DNA from: Bog-756 sp963829235
Lineage (GTDB): Bacteria; Actinomycetota; Acidimicrobiia; Acidimicrobiales; RAAP-2
Direction of reading: 5' to 3'
NCBI GenBank assembly: GCA_963829235.1
Contig: CAWHIF010000009.1
Span: forward strand, 186,001-250,000
DNA: 64,000 nucleotides
The translations under genes were made by a program, and so were the position numbers. Under the pieces are notes generated by a model. That model did no database searches. It saw only the letters and a program-made list of their open reading frames with translations, and was not told the origin of the DNA. Shown here piece by piece: positions 17,803-25,213 of this stretch. Each line of letters begins with the position of its first letter. Position 1 is the first letter of the stretch.

Positions 17803-18365
17803 GGGCTGGACACCTCGGTGTCCGTCCAGCCCCTTGGTTGTACATCCCCCTCGAAGTCGATGGCCCGCCAGCCGGCACCTCCACGATTGCCACCGTACTC
17901 CGGTGCGCCGTACATGCCTTCGCAGGCGTGCCCGTAGAGCAAGTCGGTGAAATCGGGATGGTCCCGCAGACGGCCGTCCTGCTCAGGACCGCTCAACCGG
18001 CCGAAGTCCGGCCCCAGTGCGGCCAGACCGTCGCGGTAACGCTCCTGGAGACCGGTGACCGGTCCGTTGAACTCGCGCTCGGCCAGACCGCACGATCCTT
18101 CGATGCGCGTTCGCCATGCCAGTTCGTCGAGGGCGGTCAGTTCGTGGAACCGGGTGAAGGCCGGTGATCCCCCATGACGGCCCGAGGTGGGCCCCCTGGC
18201 CCAGATGCGAGGTGGGTCGACGGTGAAGGCGCCGAGCAGGCCGTCGATGTAGTCCGGCACCCCGGCGGCGGCGGCGCCGGGTGCGGTGTCGTCACGGGGC
18301 GGGATCAACCGCTCGCAGGCGGCGGTCAGGGTCCGGTACTCGTCGTCGGTCAACCACACTGGCAT
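17799..18365 (-). CDS. Gluconate 2-dehydrogenase subunit 3 family protein
   Basis: A 188-residue protein starting WLTDDEYRTLTAACERLIPP, the usual opening helix of the gluconate-2-dehydrogenase subunit-3 family, with the later GPVTGLQERYRDGLAALG and a C-terminal HACEGMYGAPEYGGNRGGAGW segment. This small subunit assembles with GMC-type flavoproteins. Family members often carry a Tat signal, but none is visible here, so the complex may be cytoplasmic. Its stop overlaps the start of the GMC gene (ATGA), which supports obligate partnership. Confidence 0.85.
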   Translation of the reverse strand: MPVWLTDDEYRTLTAACERLIPPRDDTAPGAAAAGVPDYIDGLLGAFTVDPPRIWARGPTSGRHGGSPAFTRFHELTALDELAWRTRIEGSCGLAEREFNGPVTGLQERYRDGLAALGPDFGRLSGPEQDGRLRDHPDFTDLLYGHACEGMYGAPEYGGNRGGAGWRAIDFEGDVQPRGWTDTEVSSP

Positions 18366-18456
18366 CGGATGACCCTAACAAGCGGCCCGACGACGGGCGT
18401 GCCCACCGCGGCACCGGGGGACGGCGCCCGGCCGACCCGCATGCAATCGGCGCGGT

Positions 18457-19713
18457 TCAGGCCGGGGTGAAGGCGACCGGCAGGGCGATCGGCGACCGGA
18501 AGGCCATTCCCTTGATATGGAGGTCCTGGTCGGGGGCGGCGTCGAGCCGTATGTCGGGCAGCCGGTCGAAAATGGTGTTCATCGCCACCCTGGTCTCCAT
18601 ACGGGCCAGGTGCATGCCGAGGCAGACGTGCACGCCGAAGCCGAACCCCACGCTCTGACGGGACGCCCGGAAGATGTCGAACCGCTCCGGGTGCTCGTAC
18701 TTGCGCTCGTCGCGGTTGGCCGACCCGAGCAGCAGGGCGACGTCGGCCCCCTCCTCGATGTGGACACCCGCCAGCTCCGTGTCGCGGGTGGCTCGCCGCA
18801 GGATGACGGTCACCGGTGGCTCCCAGCGGATGGTCTCCTCGAACGCATCCGGTAGCAGGGACCGGTCGCCGATCACCGCCCGGAGCTGATCGGGATTGGT
18901 CAAGAGGCCATAGAGGAGGTTTCCCGACGCCCGATAGGTCGTCTCCACCCCAGCCGGAAGGAGCAGCCGAAGGAAGGAGTAGATCTCCTCGTCGCCGAGC
19001 CTGCGTCCGTCCACCTCGGCCACCAAGAGGTCGCTGATCAGATCCTGCGCCGGCCGCCGGCGGCGTTCGGCCAGCACGTCGGCGAAGTAGTCGCGAAGGG
19101 CGGCAGAGGCCGCAACCCCGCGGTCCCAGTTGGAGGCCACGCTGGTGATCTCGATCGCCCACCGCTGGAACGTCGGGAAGTCCGAACGGGGCAGACCGAG
19201 GATCTGGGCGATGACCTGCACGGGGAAATTGAAGGTCACCTCCTGGACGAGGTCGGCCTCACCGCGTCCGGCGAAGCCGTCGATGAGTTCGTTGACGACT
19301 CGCTGGACCAAGTCCCCCTCCCACTGCTCGAGCACCTTGGAGCGGAAGGTGGGGGAGACCAGAGCCCGGTGCAACCGGTGCTCGGGCTCGTCCATCTGGA
19401 GGATCGTCCGGCCCATGACCGCGCCCATGATCCCCTCGTACACCGTCGACGAAAAGGTCTCGTTGTCCCGGAGGACCTGGACCGCCTCGTCGAATCCGAA
19501 CACGGTGACCGGCGGCGGTCGGCTCGGGTCCGCCTCCGAGGCCCCGTCGCCGAGGTCGATGGGGCCGACGTGCACGGGGCTCTGTCGGCGGAATTCGCCC
19601 ATCAGCGGGTAAGGATCGCGGATGTTGCCCGACACCGTGTCCTGGAGCTCGAACGGATCGAACCGTGCAGGCGCCAGGGCCTGATCGGAACCTTCACCGA
19701 CTTGTGTTGTCAT
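18457..19713 (-). CDS. Cytochrome P450
   Basis: A 418-residue soluble bacterial P450. The I-helix oxygen-binding motif appears as LLPAGVETTYRA, the K-helix ExxR as FEETIRWEPP, and the haem loop as GFGFGVHVCLGMHLARME with proximal Cys364. It needs an external ferredoxin and reductase; a 3Fe-4S-type ferredoxin gene occurs at 59.5-59.8 kb. The substrate may be a sterol, terpenoid or fatty acid, as the gene is beside GMC and acyl-CoA genes, but the sequence does not settle it. The ATG at 19711-19713 has a GA-rich ribosome site just upstream. The divergent TetR gene probably controls it through the CAAACGTTTG palindrome. Confidence 0.93.
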   Translation of the reverse strand: MTTQVGEGSDQALAPARFDPFELQDTVSGNIRDPYPLMGEFRRQSPVHVGPIDLGDGASEADPSRPPPVTVFGFDEAVQVLRDNETFSSTVYEGIMGAVMGRTILQMDEPEHRLHRALVSPTFRSKVLEQWEGDLVQRVVNELIDGFAGRGEADLVQEVTFNFPVQVIAQILGLPRSDFPTFQRWAIEITSVASNWDRGVAASAALRDYFADVLAERRRRPAQDLISDLLVAEVDGRRLGDEEIYSFLRLLLPAGVETTYRASGNLLYGLLTNPDQLRAVIGDRSLLPDAFEETIRWEPPVTVILRRATRDTELAGVHIEEGADVALLLGSANRDERKYEHPERFDIFRASRQSVGFGFGVHVCLGMHLARMETRVAMNTIFDRLPDIRLDAAPDQDLHIKGMAFRSPIALPVAFTPA

Positions 19714-19765
19714 GGTCCCACTTCCCTCGTGCAGCCCCTCCGGCTTCAAGCGGGGATCATGATAT

Positions 19766-19775
19766 CAAACGTTTG
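19766..19775. promoter_or_regulatory. Palindromic operator CAAACGTTTG between P450 and TetR
   Basis: A perfect 10-bp palindrome in the 106-bp divergent region. On the minus strand it comes just before a TATCAT -10-like element for the P450 gene, and on the plus strand just before TACGAT (19781-19786). A repressor bound here would block both promoters, the usual layout for a local TetR regulator. Confidence 0.55.
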
Positions 19776-19819
19776 TTTGGTACGATGCGCCGACCACCGG
19801 CTGAACGGTCGGTCCACCG

Positions 19820-20476
19820 ATGGGCCGCAGGGTCCACAATGGAGTCGTGCCAGCCCCAGACCACGGAACCAACCGCCGACCCGACGGATCGACCCAGCGC
19901 CAGCACATCCTCAAGACGGCGCTGTCCCTGATGGCGACCAAAGGGGTCGACGGGACGAGCATGCGGAACCTGGCCACCGCCACCGGCCTCAATGTGGCCT
20001 CGCTCTACCACTACTTCCCGTCGAAGCGGGATCTCCTGGTGGCCGTGCTCGAGGAACGGGGGTTCGTCGACGGCCTGGGCGCCACCTCGCAGACGGCGTT
20101 GGCCCAGGATCCGGCCTCCACTCTGGCCGACCTCCTGGACGGCATCCTGCAATCGATGCTCGAGGTGGAGGACTTCGTCCGGCTCATGCTCGGTGAGGTC
20201 ATGCGGGGCGACGACACGGCCTTCGCCGTCGGGAACGAGCTGTTCACCGCGGCCCAGGCCTCGCTCGAGCGCTCGCTCTCCGACTGCGATCCACCCCCGT
20301 GCCCCGGAGAGGAGGCGGCCATGGCCAGGATGCTGCGCAGCCTGCTCATCGGGCTCTTCATCGAGCACGTCGCCGGCGTGCTCAGCGATGACCAGGACCC
20401 TTCGGTCGTCTTCCGCAGCCGGGCCGAGGAATTCGCCTCGCTGCTGGAGAAACGCATGACCGGCGGAGAAGCCTGA
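19820..20476 (+). CDS. TetR-family regulator divergent from P450
   Basis: A 218-residue TetR protein. The HTH is in residues 25-70: TKGVDGTSMRNLATATGLNV and the recognition helix before LYHYFPSKRDLLVAVLEERG. The C-terminal half is a helical ligand-binding domain with no family-specific motif I recognise. The start is uncertain: ATG at 19820 or an in-frame GTG at 19847 would both precede the HTH. It lies head to head with the P450 gene and probably represses it and itself through the CAAACGTTTG site. Confidence 0.88.
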   Translation: MGRRVHNGVVPAPDHGTNRRPDGSTQRQHILKTALSLMATKGVDGTSMRNLATATGLNVASLYHYFPSKRDLLVAVLEERGFVDGLGATSQTALAQDPASTLADLLDGILQSMLEVEDFVRLMLGEVMRGDDTAFAVGNELFTAAQASLERSLSDCDPPPCPGEEAAMARMLRSLLIGLFIEHVAGVLSDDQDPSVVFRSRAEEFASLLEKRMTGGEA

Positions 20477-20548
20477 ACCGACGGAGAGGGACGACCCGGC
20501 GGACGCACCTGGGCGTCGGGTCGGACCGGGCCGGTTACCATCATCGGG

Positions 20549-21937
20549 ATGACGGGGGACGCAGCCGGAACATCCACCGAAGGGCGCGGTGGGCCAGAGG
20601 TCTCCACCCCCGCGTTCGCCCCCGGGACACTCGGGCCGGTCCCCCGTCCCGACGACCAGCCACTGTGGGACCCTGACAAACAGGCCATGGGGGCGGAGCA
20701 GCGGAGGGAGCTGCAGAACGAGCGCCTCCGTCGGATGATCGACGGCATCTTCACCGGACCCGTCCCGCTCTTCCGGGACAAGCTCCGCACCGCCGGAGTG
20801 TCGGGGCCTGCGGACATCTCCACTGTCGACGACCTCACCGGCGTCCCCCTCACCGTCAAGCAGGACCTGCGCGACTCGGAGGCTGCCGCGCCGCCGTGGG
20901 GCGAGTACCGCTTCACCGATCCGCGCCGGGCGGTGCGCCTCGGGACGTCGACCGGGACCACCGGGCAGCCGACCATCACCGTGTGGACCCGGCGGGACCT
21001 GTGGATCGAGTACGAGTCGGGCGCCCGCAACTGGTGGCGTATGGGCTATCGCCCGGGGACCATCGTGACCCATGCCCATCCGGCCTATCTCTACGGCGGC
21101 GGGGTCATGCTGCAGGGAACCTACGAGTATCTCGGCCTTCTCTCCTTGTGGGTCCCGCCCCCCGACACCGACGAACTCGCCGAGCAGGCGGTTCGGTTCT
21201 GGACCCGGGTCACCCCCGACGTCCCCTTCATGGGCTTCGCCACCGGGCGGTTCATCGAGGTGGCGACCAAGCTCGGCATCCCGCTGGAGGACGCCGGGCT
21301 CACCGGACTGCGCGCTCCGCCCGGTTTCGGACTCGGCCGCGGGGGGATGCCGCTCATGACCGCAGGCGCAGAGTGCTACGCCTACGTCGGCGGACCCTGC
21401 GGCCAGTCCCCCGGAGCCCACATCCACGAGGACTGGGCCGTGGTGCAGGCGGTCGACCCGGCCACCGGCCGGGAGGTCCCCGACGGTGAGTGGGGCAATC
21501 TCACGGTCACCACACTCGACCGCGACAACGGCCTGCTCCGCTACGACCTCGAGGAGGCGTGCGCCATCCTGCGCGAGCCGTGCCCGTGTGGTGAGACCTC
21601 CATCCGTGGGCTGTGGGGAGGCCGGTTCGCCGACCTCCTCAGCTGTCAGGGAACCCGGTTCCAGTTGTCTGAGGTGGAGGCCGCGCTGCGCACCGAGAAA
21701 CTGGCGGCCCAGCCCTCCCTCGAGTACCAGGTCGTTCGCCCGGACGACGGGCCTGCTCCGCTGGCGGTGCGGGTGGAGGTCGCCACGGAGGATCCCGAGA
21801 GCCGGGGCCAGGTGGCCGACAGATTGGCGCTCGCCATCAAAGAGGCCCTCGGTGTCCATGCCACGGTGGAGCCGTTGCCGAGGGACACCCTCCCCCGGGC
21901 CGGCTACAAGGCCAAGCGGCTCGTCGACCGGGAGTGA
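20549..21937 (+). CDS. PaaK-like acyl/aryl-CoA ligase
   Basis: A 462-residue member of the phenylacetate-CoA-ligase branch of adenylate-forming enzymes. The phosphate-binding loop is GTSTGTTGQPTI (about 132-143), the adenine-binding and hinge regions are in RYDLEEACAILREPCPCGE, and the C-terminal SCQGTRFQLSEVEAAL and DTLPRAGYKAKRLVDRE fit the family ending. It activates a carboxylic acid with ATP and CoA. The leaderless-type TACCAT box (20536-20541) ends 7 bases before the ATG. The neighbourhood suggests an aromatic, terpenoid or steroid-derived acid. Confidence 0.87.
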   Translation: MTGDAAGTSTEGRGGPEVSTPAFAPGTLGPVPRPDDQPLWDPDKQAMGAEQRRELQNERLRRMIDGIFTGPVPLFRDKLRTAGVSGPADISTVDDLTGVPLTVKQDLRDSEAAAPPWGEYRFTDPRRAVRLGTSTGTTGQPTITVWTRRDLWIEYESGARNWWRMGYRPGTIVTHAHPAYLYGGGVMLQGTYEYLGLLSLWVPPPDTDELAEQAVRFWTRVTPDVPFMGFATGRFIEVATKLGIPLEDAGLTGLRAPPGFGLGRGGMPLMTAGAECYAYVGGPCGQSPGAHIHEDWAVVQAVDPATGREVPDGEWGNLTVTTLDRDNGLLRYDLEEACAILREPCPCGETSIRGLWGGRFADLLSCQGTRFQLSEVEAALRTEKLAAQPSLEYQVVRPDDGPAPLAVRVEVATEDPESRGQVADRLALAIKEALGVHATVEPLPRDTLPRAGYKAKRLVDRE

Positions 21938-21944
21938 CCGGCCG

Positions 21945-22820
21945 TCACCGGAAGGCGGCGATGACCTCACGGCCGAAGACCGACAGCGTCTCGGGGAGGG
22001 CGAAGTCGGTGAACCAGGCATAGATCCGCTCCACGCCGTCGGCCCGGAGGGCCTCCACCCGCGGCACGAGCTCGGCGCCGCTTCCCACCAGGTGACCCCC
22101 CTCGCCCATCCGCCCGAATCGGCGGGCGGCCAGCTCGACCACCTCGTCCCGCCTGGCCTCGGCGGTGACCAAGGTGACCAGCAGCTGCACGGAGACCCGG
22201 GCGGCACCTGCACCCGACCGGGCCGAAGCCAGCCGGTCCAGCTGGTGCATGGGCACGTTCCACCAGTCGGCGTAGCGGGCCACCAGCTCCATGGTCGCCG
22301 CCCCGGTACCCCCTACCACGACCGGGATCCGCCCGAGCGGCACCGGCAGTTGGCGGGCTCCCCCGACCGAGAAGAACGAACCCTTGTAGTCGACCACCTC
22401 GCCGGTCCAGAACCTGGTCAGCAATTCCAACGTCTCGTGGAGCCGCTCGAGGCGCCGGGCGGCGGTGGCGGCTGGGAACCCGAAGGTGGCCAACTCCGCC
22501 GGCGTCGAGCCGGAGCCGATCCCGAGTTCGAAGCGTCCGCCCGAGACATGGTCGAGCGTCACGGCCTGACGGGCCAGCACCGCGGGATGGCGGAACGGGT
22601 CGCACAGGACCAGGTGGCCGAGCCGGAGCCGGTCAGTGGCCGCGGCCAGCCAGGTGGCCGTGGTGAAGGCCTCGTACATGGGTTGTTCGAGCGCCCCCGG
22701 CGGGGCCAGGTGGTCCATCAGGGCCAGCCCGTCGAATCCGGACGCCTCGGCGGCCACGGCCCGCGCCTTCAGCGCGTCGGGGGCCAGGCGCATCTGGGGC
22801 AGGAAGAGGTGGAACTCCAA
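21945..22820 (-). CDS. LLM-class F420-dependent oxidoreductase
   Basis: A 291-residue luciferase-like monooxygenase-fold protein: FLPQMRLAPDALKARAVAAE, the FDGLALMDHL strand, RLRLGHLVLCDPFRHPAVLA and the DHVSGGRFELGIGSGSTPAEL signature of the actinobacterial F420-dependent group. It should reduce or oxidise an organic substrate with coenzyme F420. The gene starts one base after the stop of the acyl-CoA dehydrogenase at 22822, so the two are probably one transcript; a role in double-bond or keto reduction of a CoA ester is possible. Confidence 0.88.
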   Translation of the reverse strand: MEFHLFLPQMRLAPDALKARAVAAEASGFDGLALMDHLAPPGALEQPMYEAFTTATWLAAATDRLRLGHLVLCDPFRHPAVLARQAVTLDHVSGGRFELGIGSGSTPAELATFGFPAATAARRLERLHETLELLTRFWTGEVVDYKGSFFSVGGARQLPVPLGRIPVVVGGTGAATMELVARYADWWNVPMHQLDRLASARSGAGAARVSVQLLVTLVTAEARRDEVVELAARRFGRMGEGGHLVGSGAELVPRVEALRADGVERIYAWFTDFALPETLSVFGREVIAAFR

Positions 22821-22821
22821 T

Positions 22822-23901
22822 TCAAGCCGGTTCGACGAGCATGGCGGCCAGCGTGTGCCACTGGTGGCTCGTGCCGCCCATCAGCGCCTCGTTCTGCTTG
22901 GCCCGTTTGAACAGGAAGTGGGCGTCGTTCGCCCAGGTGAAGCCCACCCCCCCGTGGAGTTGGATGTCGTCACCGGTCACCCGCACCGCGGCCTCGACGG
23001 CATAGGCCGCGGCCATGGTGGCGGCTCGTGATCGCTCGGGCGCGTCGGTGTCCGCGGCCCAGGCGGCGAAGTGCATGCCGGCACGCGCCATCTCCAGCGC
23101 GTGGTACATGTCGACGATCCTGTGCTTCACGACCTGGAATGACGCGATGGGCCGGTCGAAGACCACTCTCACCTTGGCGTACTCCACGGCCTCCTCCAGA
23201 GCCCGGTCGCACACCCCCACCAGTTCGGCGGCCAGCGCCACGGCGACGTCGTCGAGGACGCGCCTCCACACGGCGGTCTGGTCGCCGGGGGGGCCGAGCG
23301 GCTCGACCGGCTCCTCGTCGAGGACCAGACGCGACAGCTTGCGGGTGGGATCGAGCCCGGGCACGGCCTCGGCTTTGGGCGAGGGCAGTACGAACGACCG
23401 GATCCCCTCCTCCGCCAACGCCACCACGATGACCCAATCGGCAGTGTGGCCGTCGACGACGATCGGCTTGTGACCGGTCACCACCCAACCCAAGCCCTTG
23501 CGGCGGGCCCGGGCCCGGACCGTGCCGAGCGGGTGGCCATAGCCCTGTTCGTGGAGGGCGATGGTGCCGCGCTGGGCGCCAGAGGCCAGGCCTTCCATCA
23601 GCTGACCGGCTCCGAGGGCTCGGGCCGCCAGCGTGGCCATGACCGACGACGAGAAGAACGGACCGGGCAGTGGGACACGACCCATCTGCTCGAGGACGAT
23701 GCCCATCTCCAGCAGGCCGGCCCCGTCCCCCGGAACCAGCATCCCGGTCCAGCCCAGGGAGACCAGTCGGTCCCAGAGCTCGGAGGTCACCCCGTCGGGA
23801 TCGTCGGCCAGCTGGCGCACGGTGTCACCGCCGACCTCGCCCATGGCCCGACGGGCCACGTCCTGCAAGGCGAGTTGTTCGGCATCGAACGTGAAATCCA
23901 C
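22822..23901 (-). CDS. Acyl-CoA dehydrogenase, HGGxGFTW-type subunit of a split pair
   Basis: A 359-residue acyl-CoA dehydrogenase with a GTG start preceded by GGGGGTGG. It has the conserved VVFDRPIASFQVVKHRIVDM and IQLHGGVGFTWANDAHFLFKRA segments but lacks the terminal GGTxEVQ motif. In actinobacterial steroid-degradation heterotetramers (ChsE type) one subunit has this form and the partner carries the GG(S/T)xEVQ motif. Here the partner is likely the divergent 24001 gene. The pair would desaturate the alpha-beta bond of an acyl-CoA with FAD. Confidence 0.88.
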   Translation of the reverse strand: MDFTFDAEQLALQDVARRAMGEVGGDTVRQLADDPDGVTSELWDRLVSLGWTGMLVPGDGAGLLEMGIVLEQMGRVPLPGPFFSSSVMATLAARALGAGQLMEGLASGAQRGTIALHEQGYGHPLGTVRARARRKGLGWVVTGHKPIVVDGHTADWVIVVALAEEGIRSFVLPSPKAEAVPGLDPTRKLSRLVLDEEPVEPLGPPGDQTAVWRRVLDDVAVALAAELVGVCDRALEEAVEYAKVRVVFDRPIASFQVVKHRIVDMYHALEMARAGMHFAAWAADTDAPERSRAATMAAAYAVEAAVRVTGDDIQLHGGVGFTWANDAHFLFKRAKQNEALMGGTSHQWHTLAAMLVEPA

Positions 23902-23937
23902 AGTCCACCCCCGGAGCGGCCTCGTCGAAGTTGGCGC

Positions 23938-23974
23938 CAGTGTAGATGCCTGACGCCGGCGTCAGCAGTGTAGA
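23938..23974. promoter_or_regulatory. 16-bp perfect palindrome flanked by 9-bp direct repeats, divergent promoter
   Basis: CTGACGCCGGCGTCAG (23950-23965) is perfectly symmetric. It is flanked by two copies of CAGTGTAGA (23938-23946 and 23966-23974), whose reverse complements contain TACACT, a possible -10 for the minus-strand dehydrogenase. Near copies of the palindrome occur at 41393-41408 (14 of 16 bases) and 45605-45620 (13 of 16), each before an oxidoreductase gene. It is a strong candidate operator for a catabolic regulator. Confidence 0.6.
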
Positions 23975-24000
23975 CGGCAGCGCGACTAGCCTCCTGAGCC

Positions 24001-25212
24001 GTGGACTTCGCCCTGGCTCCCGAAGATGAAGCGTTCCGCGACGAGTTGCGGGCGTGGCTCGACGAGTACCTCCCCCCGTTCCTGGCCAGCGAGGAGCTGG
24101 CCGACGACTCCTCGCTCTCAGGCGAGAAATCCCAGCACCGTCGGGCGGCGTGGCAACGGCTCCTCAACGGAGGCCGGTGGGCGGCGGTGGGCTGGCCCGA
24201 GGAGTACGGCGGACGGAACGCGACGGCCATGCAGCGCATCATCTACTCCGAGGTCATGGCCGAGTACCGCACGCCGGGTCTGTTCAACCCCAACGGGCTC
24301 TGGCAGATCGGCCCGATGATCATCGCCTGGGGCACCGACGAGCAGAAGGCCCGGTGGCTGCCCTCCATCCTTGACGCCACCGACCACTGGTGCCAGGGGT
24401 TCTCGGAGCCCGACGCGGGCAACGACCTCGCCAACCTCCGGACCGCGGCCATCTGGGACGGGGATGCCTACGTGGTCAACGGCCAGAAGATCTGGATCTC
24501 GACCGCCCACCTGGCCAGATGGGGTCTCTTCCTGCTCAGGACCGATCCCACCGCCATCGAGCGCGGCGCCAAGCACGAAGGCATCACCGCCTTCATCGTC
24601 GACATGCACACCCCGGGGATCGAAGCGCGCCCCATCCGCGACATCGCCGGCGAGGAGATGTTCAACGAAGTCTTCTTCGACGACGCGGTGATTCCCCTGG
24701 AGAGCCGCCTCGGCGGCGAAGGGGAAGGGTGGATGGTGGCCATGGGCACCCTCGGGCACGAACGGGTGGGCATCGCCGGGCAGATCTCCATCCTGGCCGC
24801 CGACCTCCACGCCATGGTCACCGCGGCCCGCTCGGTCAACCCCGGGGCCCTCGAAGACCCCTCCCTGCGGGACCGTCTGGCCCGGGCCTGGACCGACATC
24901 GAGTTGGCCCGCCTGTTGTCCCTCAGGGCGTTGAGCAAGATCATCAAGGGCGAGAAGAACTGGCCCGAGGTTCCCTTCGCCAAGCTGCAGTGGTCGGCGC
25001 TGGCCCAGACACTGGCGGCCTTGTCGGTTGACCTCCTCGGACCGGCCGGCGTGCTGGCGCGAGGTGGACCCGACGCCATCGACCGGGGGAAATGGACCCG
25101 CCTCTACGCCTTCCAGCGTTACAGCACCATCGGCGGGGGCTCGACCGAGGTGCAGAAGAACATCATCGCCGACCGGGCGGTCAAGCTGCCCGGCCAGGCC
25201 CGCACCTCCTGA
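24001..25212 (+). CDS. Acyl-CoA dehydrogenase, GGxTEVQ-type subunit of a split pair
   Basis: A 403-residue acyl-CoA dehydrogenase, GTG start, with TAGCCT (23987-23992) 8 bases upstream suggesting a leaderless mRNA. It shows WCQGFSEPDAGNDLANLRT (FAD and substrate region), GQKIWISTAHLARWGLFLLR, and the terminal STIGGGSTEVQKNIIADR. It complements the divergent 359-residue partner, as in the FadE28-FadE29 (ChsE1-ChsE2) type of alpha2beta2 enzyme. The thiolase-like gene starts 2 bases after its stop, so they are one operon. Confidence 0.9.
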   Translation: MDFALAPEDEAFRDELRAWLDEYLPPFLASEELADDSSLSGEKSQHRRAAWQRLLNGGRWAAVGWPEEYGGRNATAMQRIIYSEVMAEYRTPGLFNPNGLWQIGPMIIAWGTDEQKARWLPSILDATDHWCQGFSEPDAGNDLANLRTAAIWDGDAYVVNGQKIWISTAHLARWGLFLLRTDPTAIERGAKHEGITAFIVDMHTPGIEARPIRDIAGEEMFNEVFFDDAVIPLESRLGGEGEGWMVAMGTLGHERVGIAGQISILAADLHAMVTAARSVNPGALEDPSLRDRLARAWTDIELARLLSLRALSKIIKGEKNWPEVPFAKLQWSALAQTLAALSVDLLGPAGVLARGGPDAIDRGKWTRLYAFQRYSTIGGGSTEVQKNIIADRAVKLPGQARTS

Positions 25213-25213
25213 C

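Noticed and set aside
19757..22213. 818-codon open frame on the minus strand
   Set aside because: It runs antisense through the TetR and PaaK-like genes and the product is low-complexity without motifs; long shadow frames are common in GC-rich DNA.
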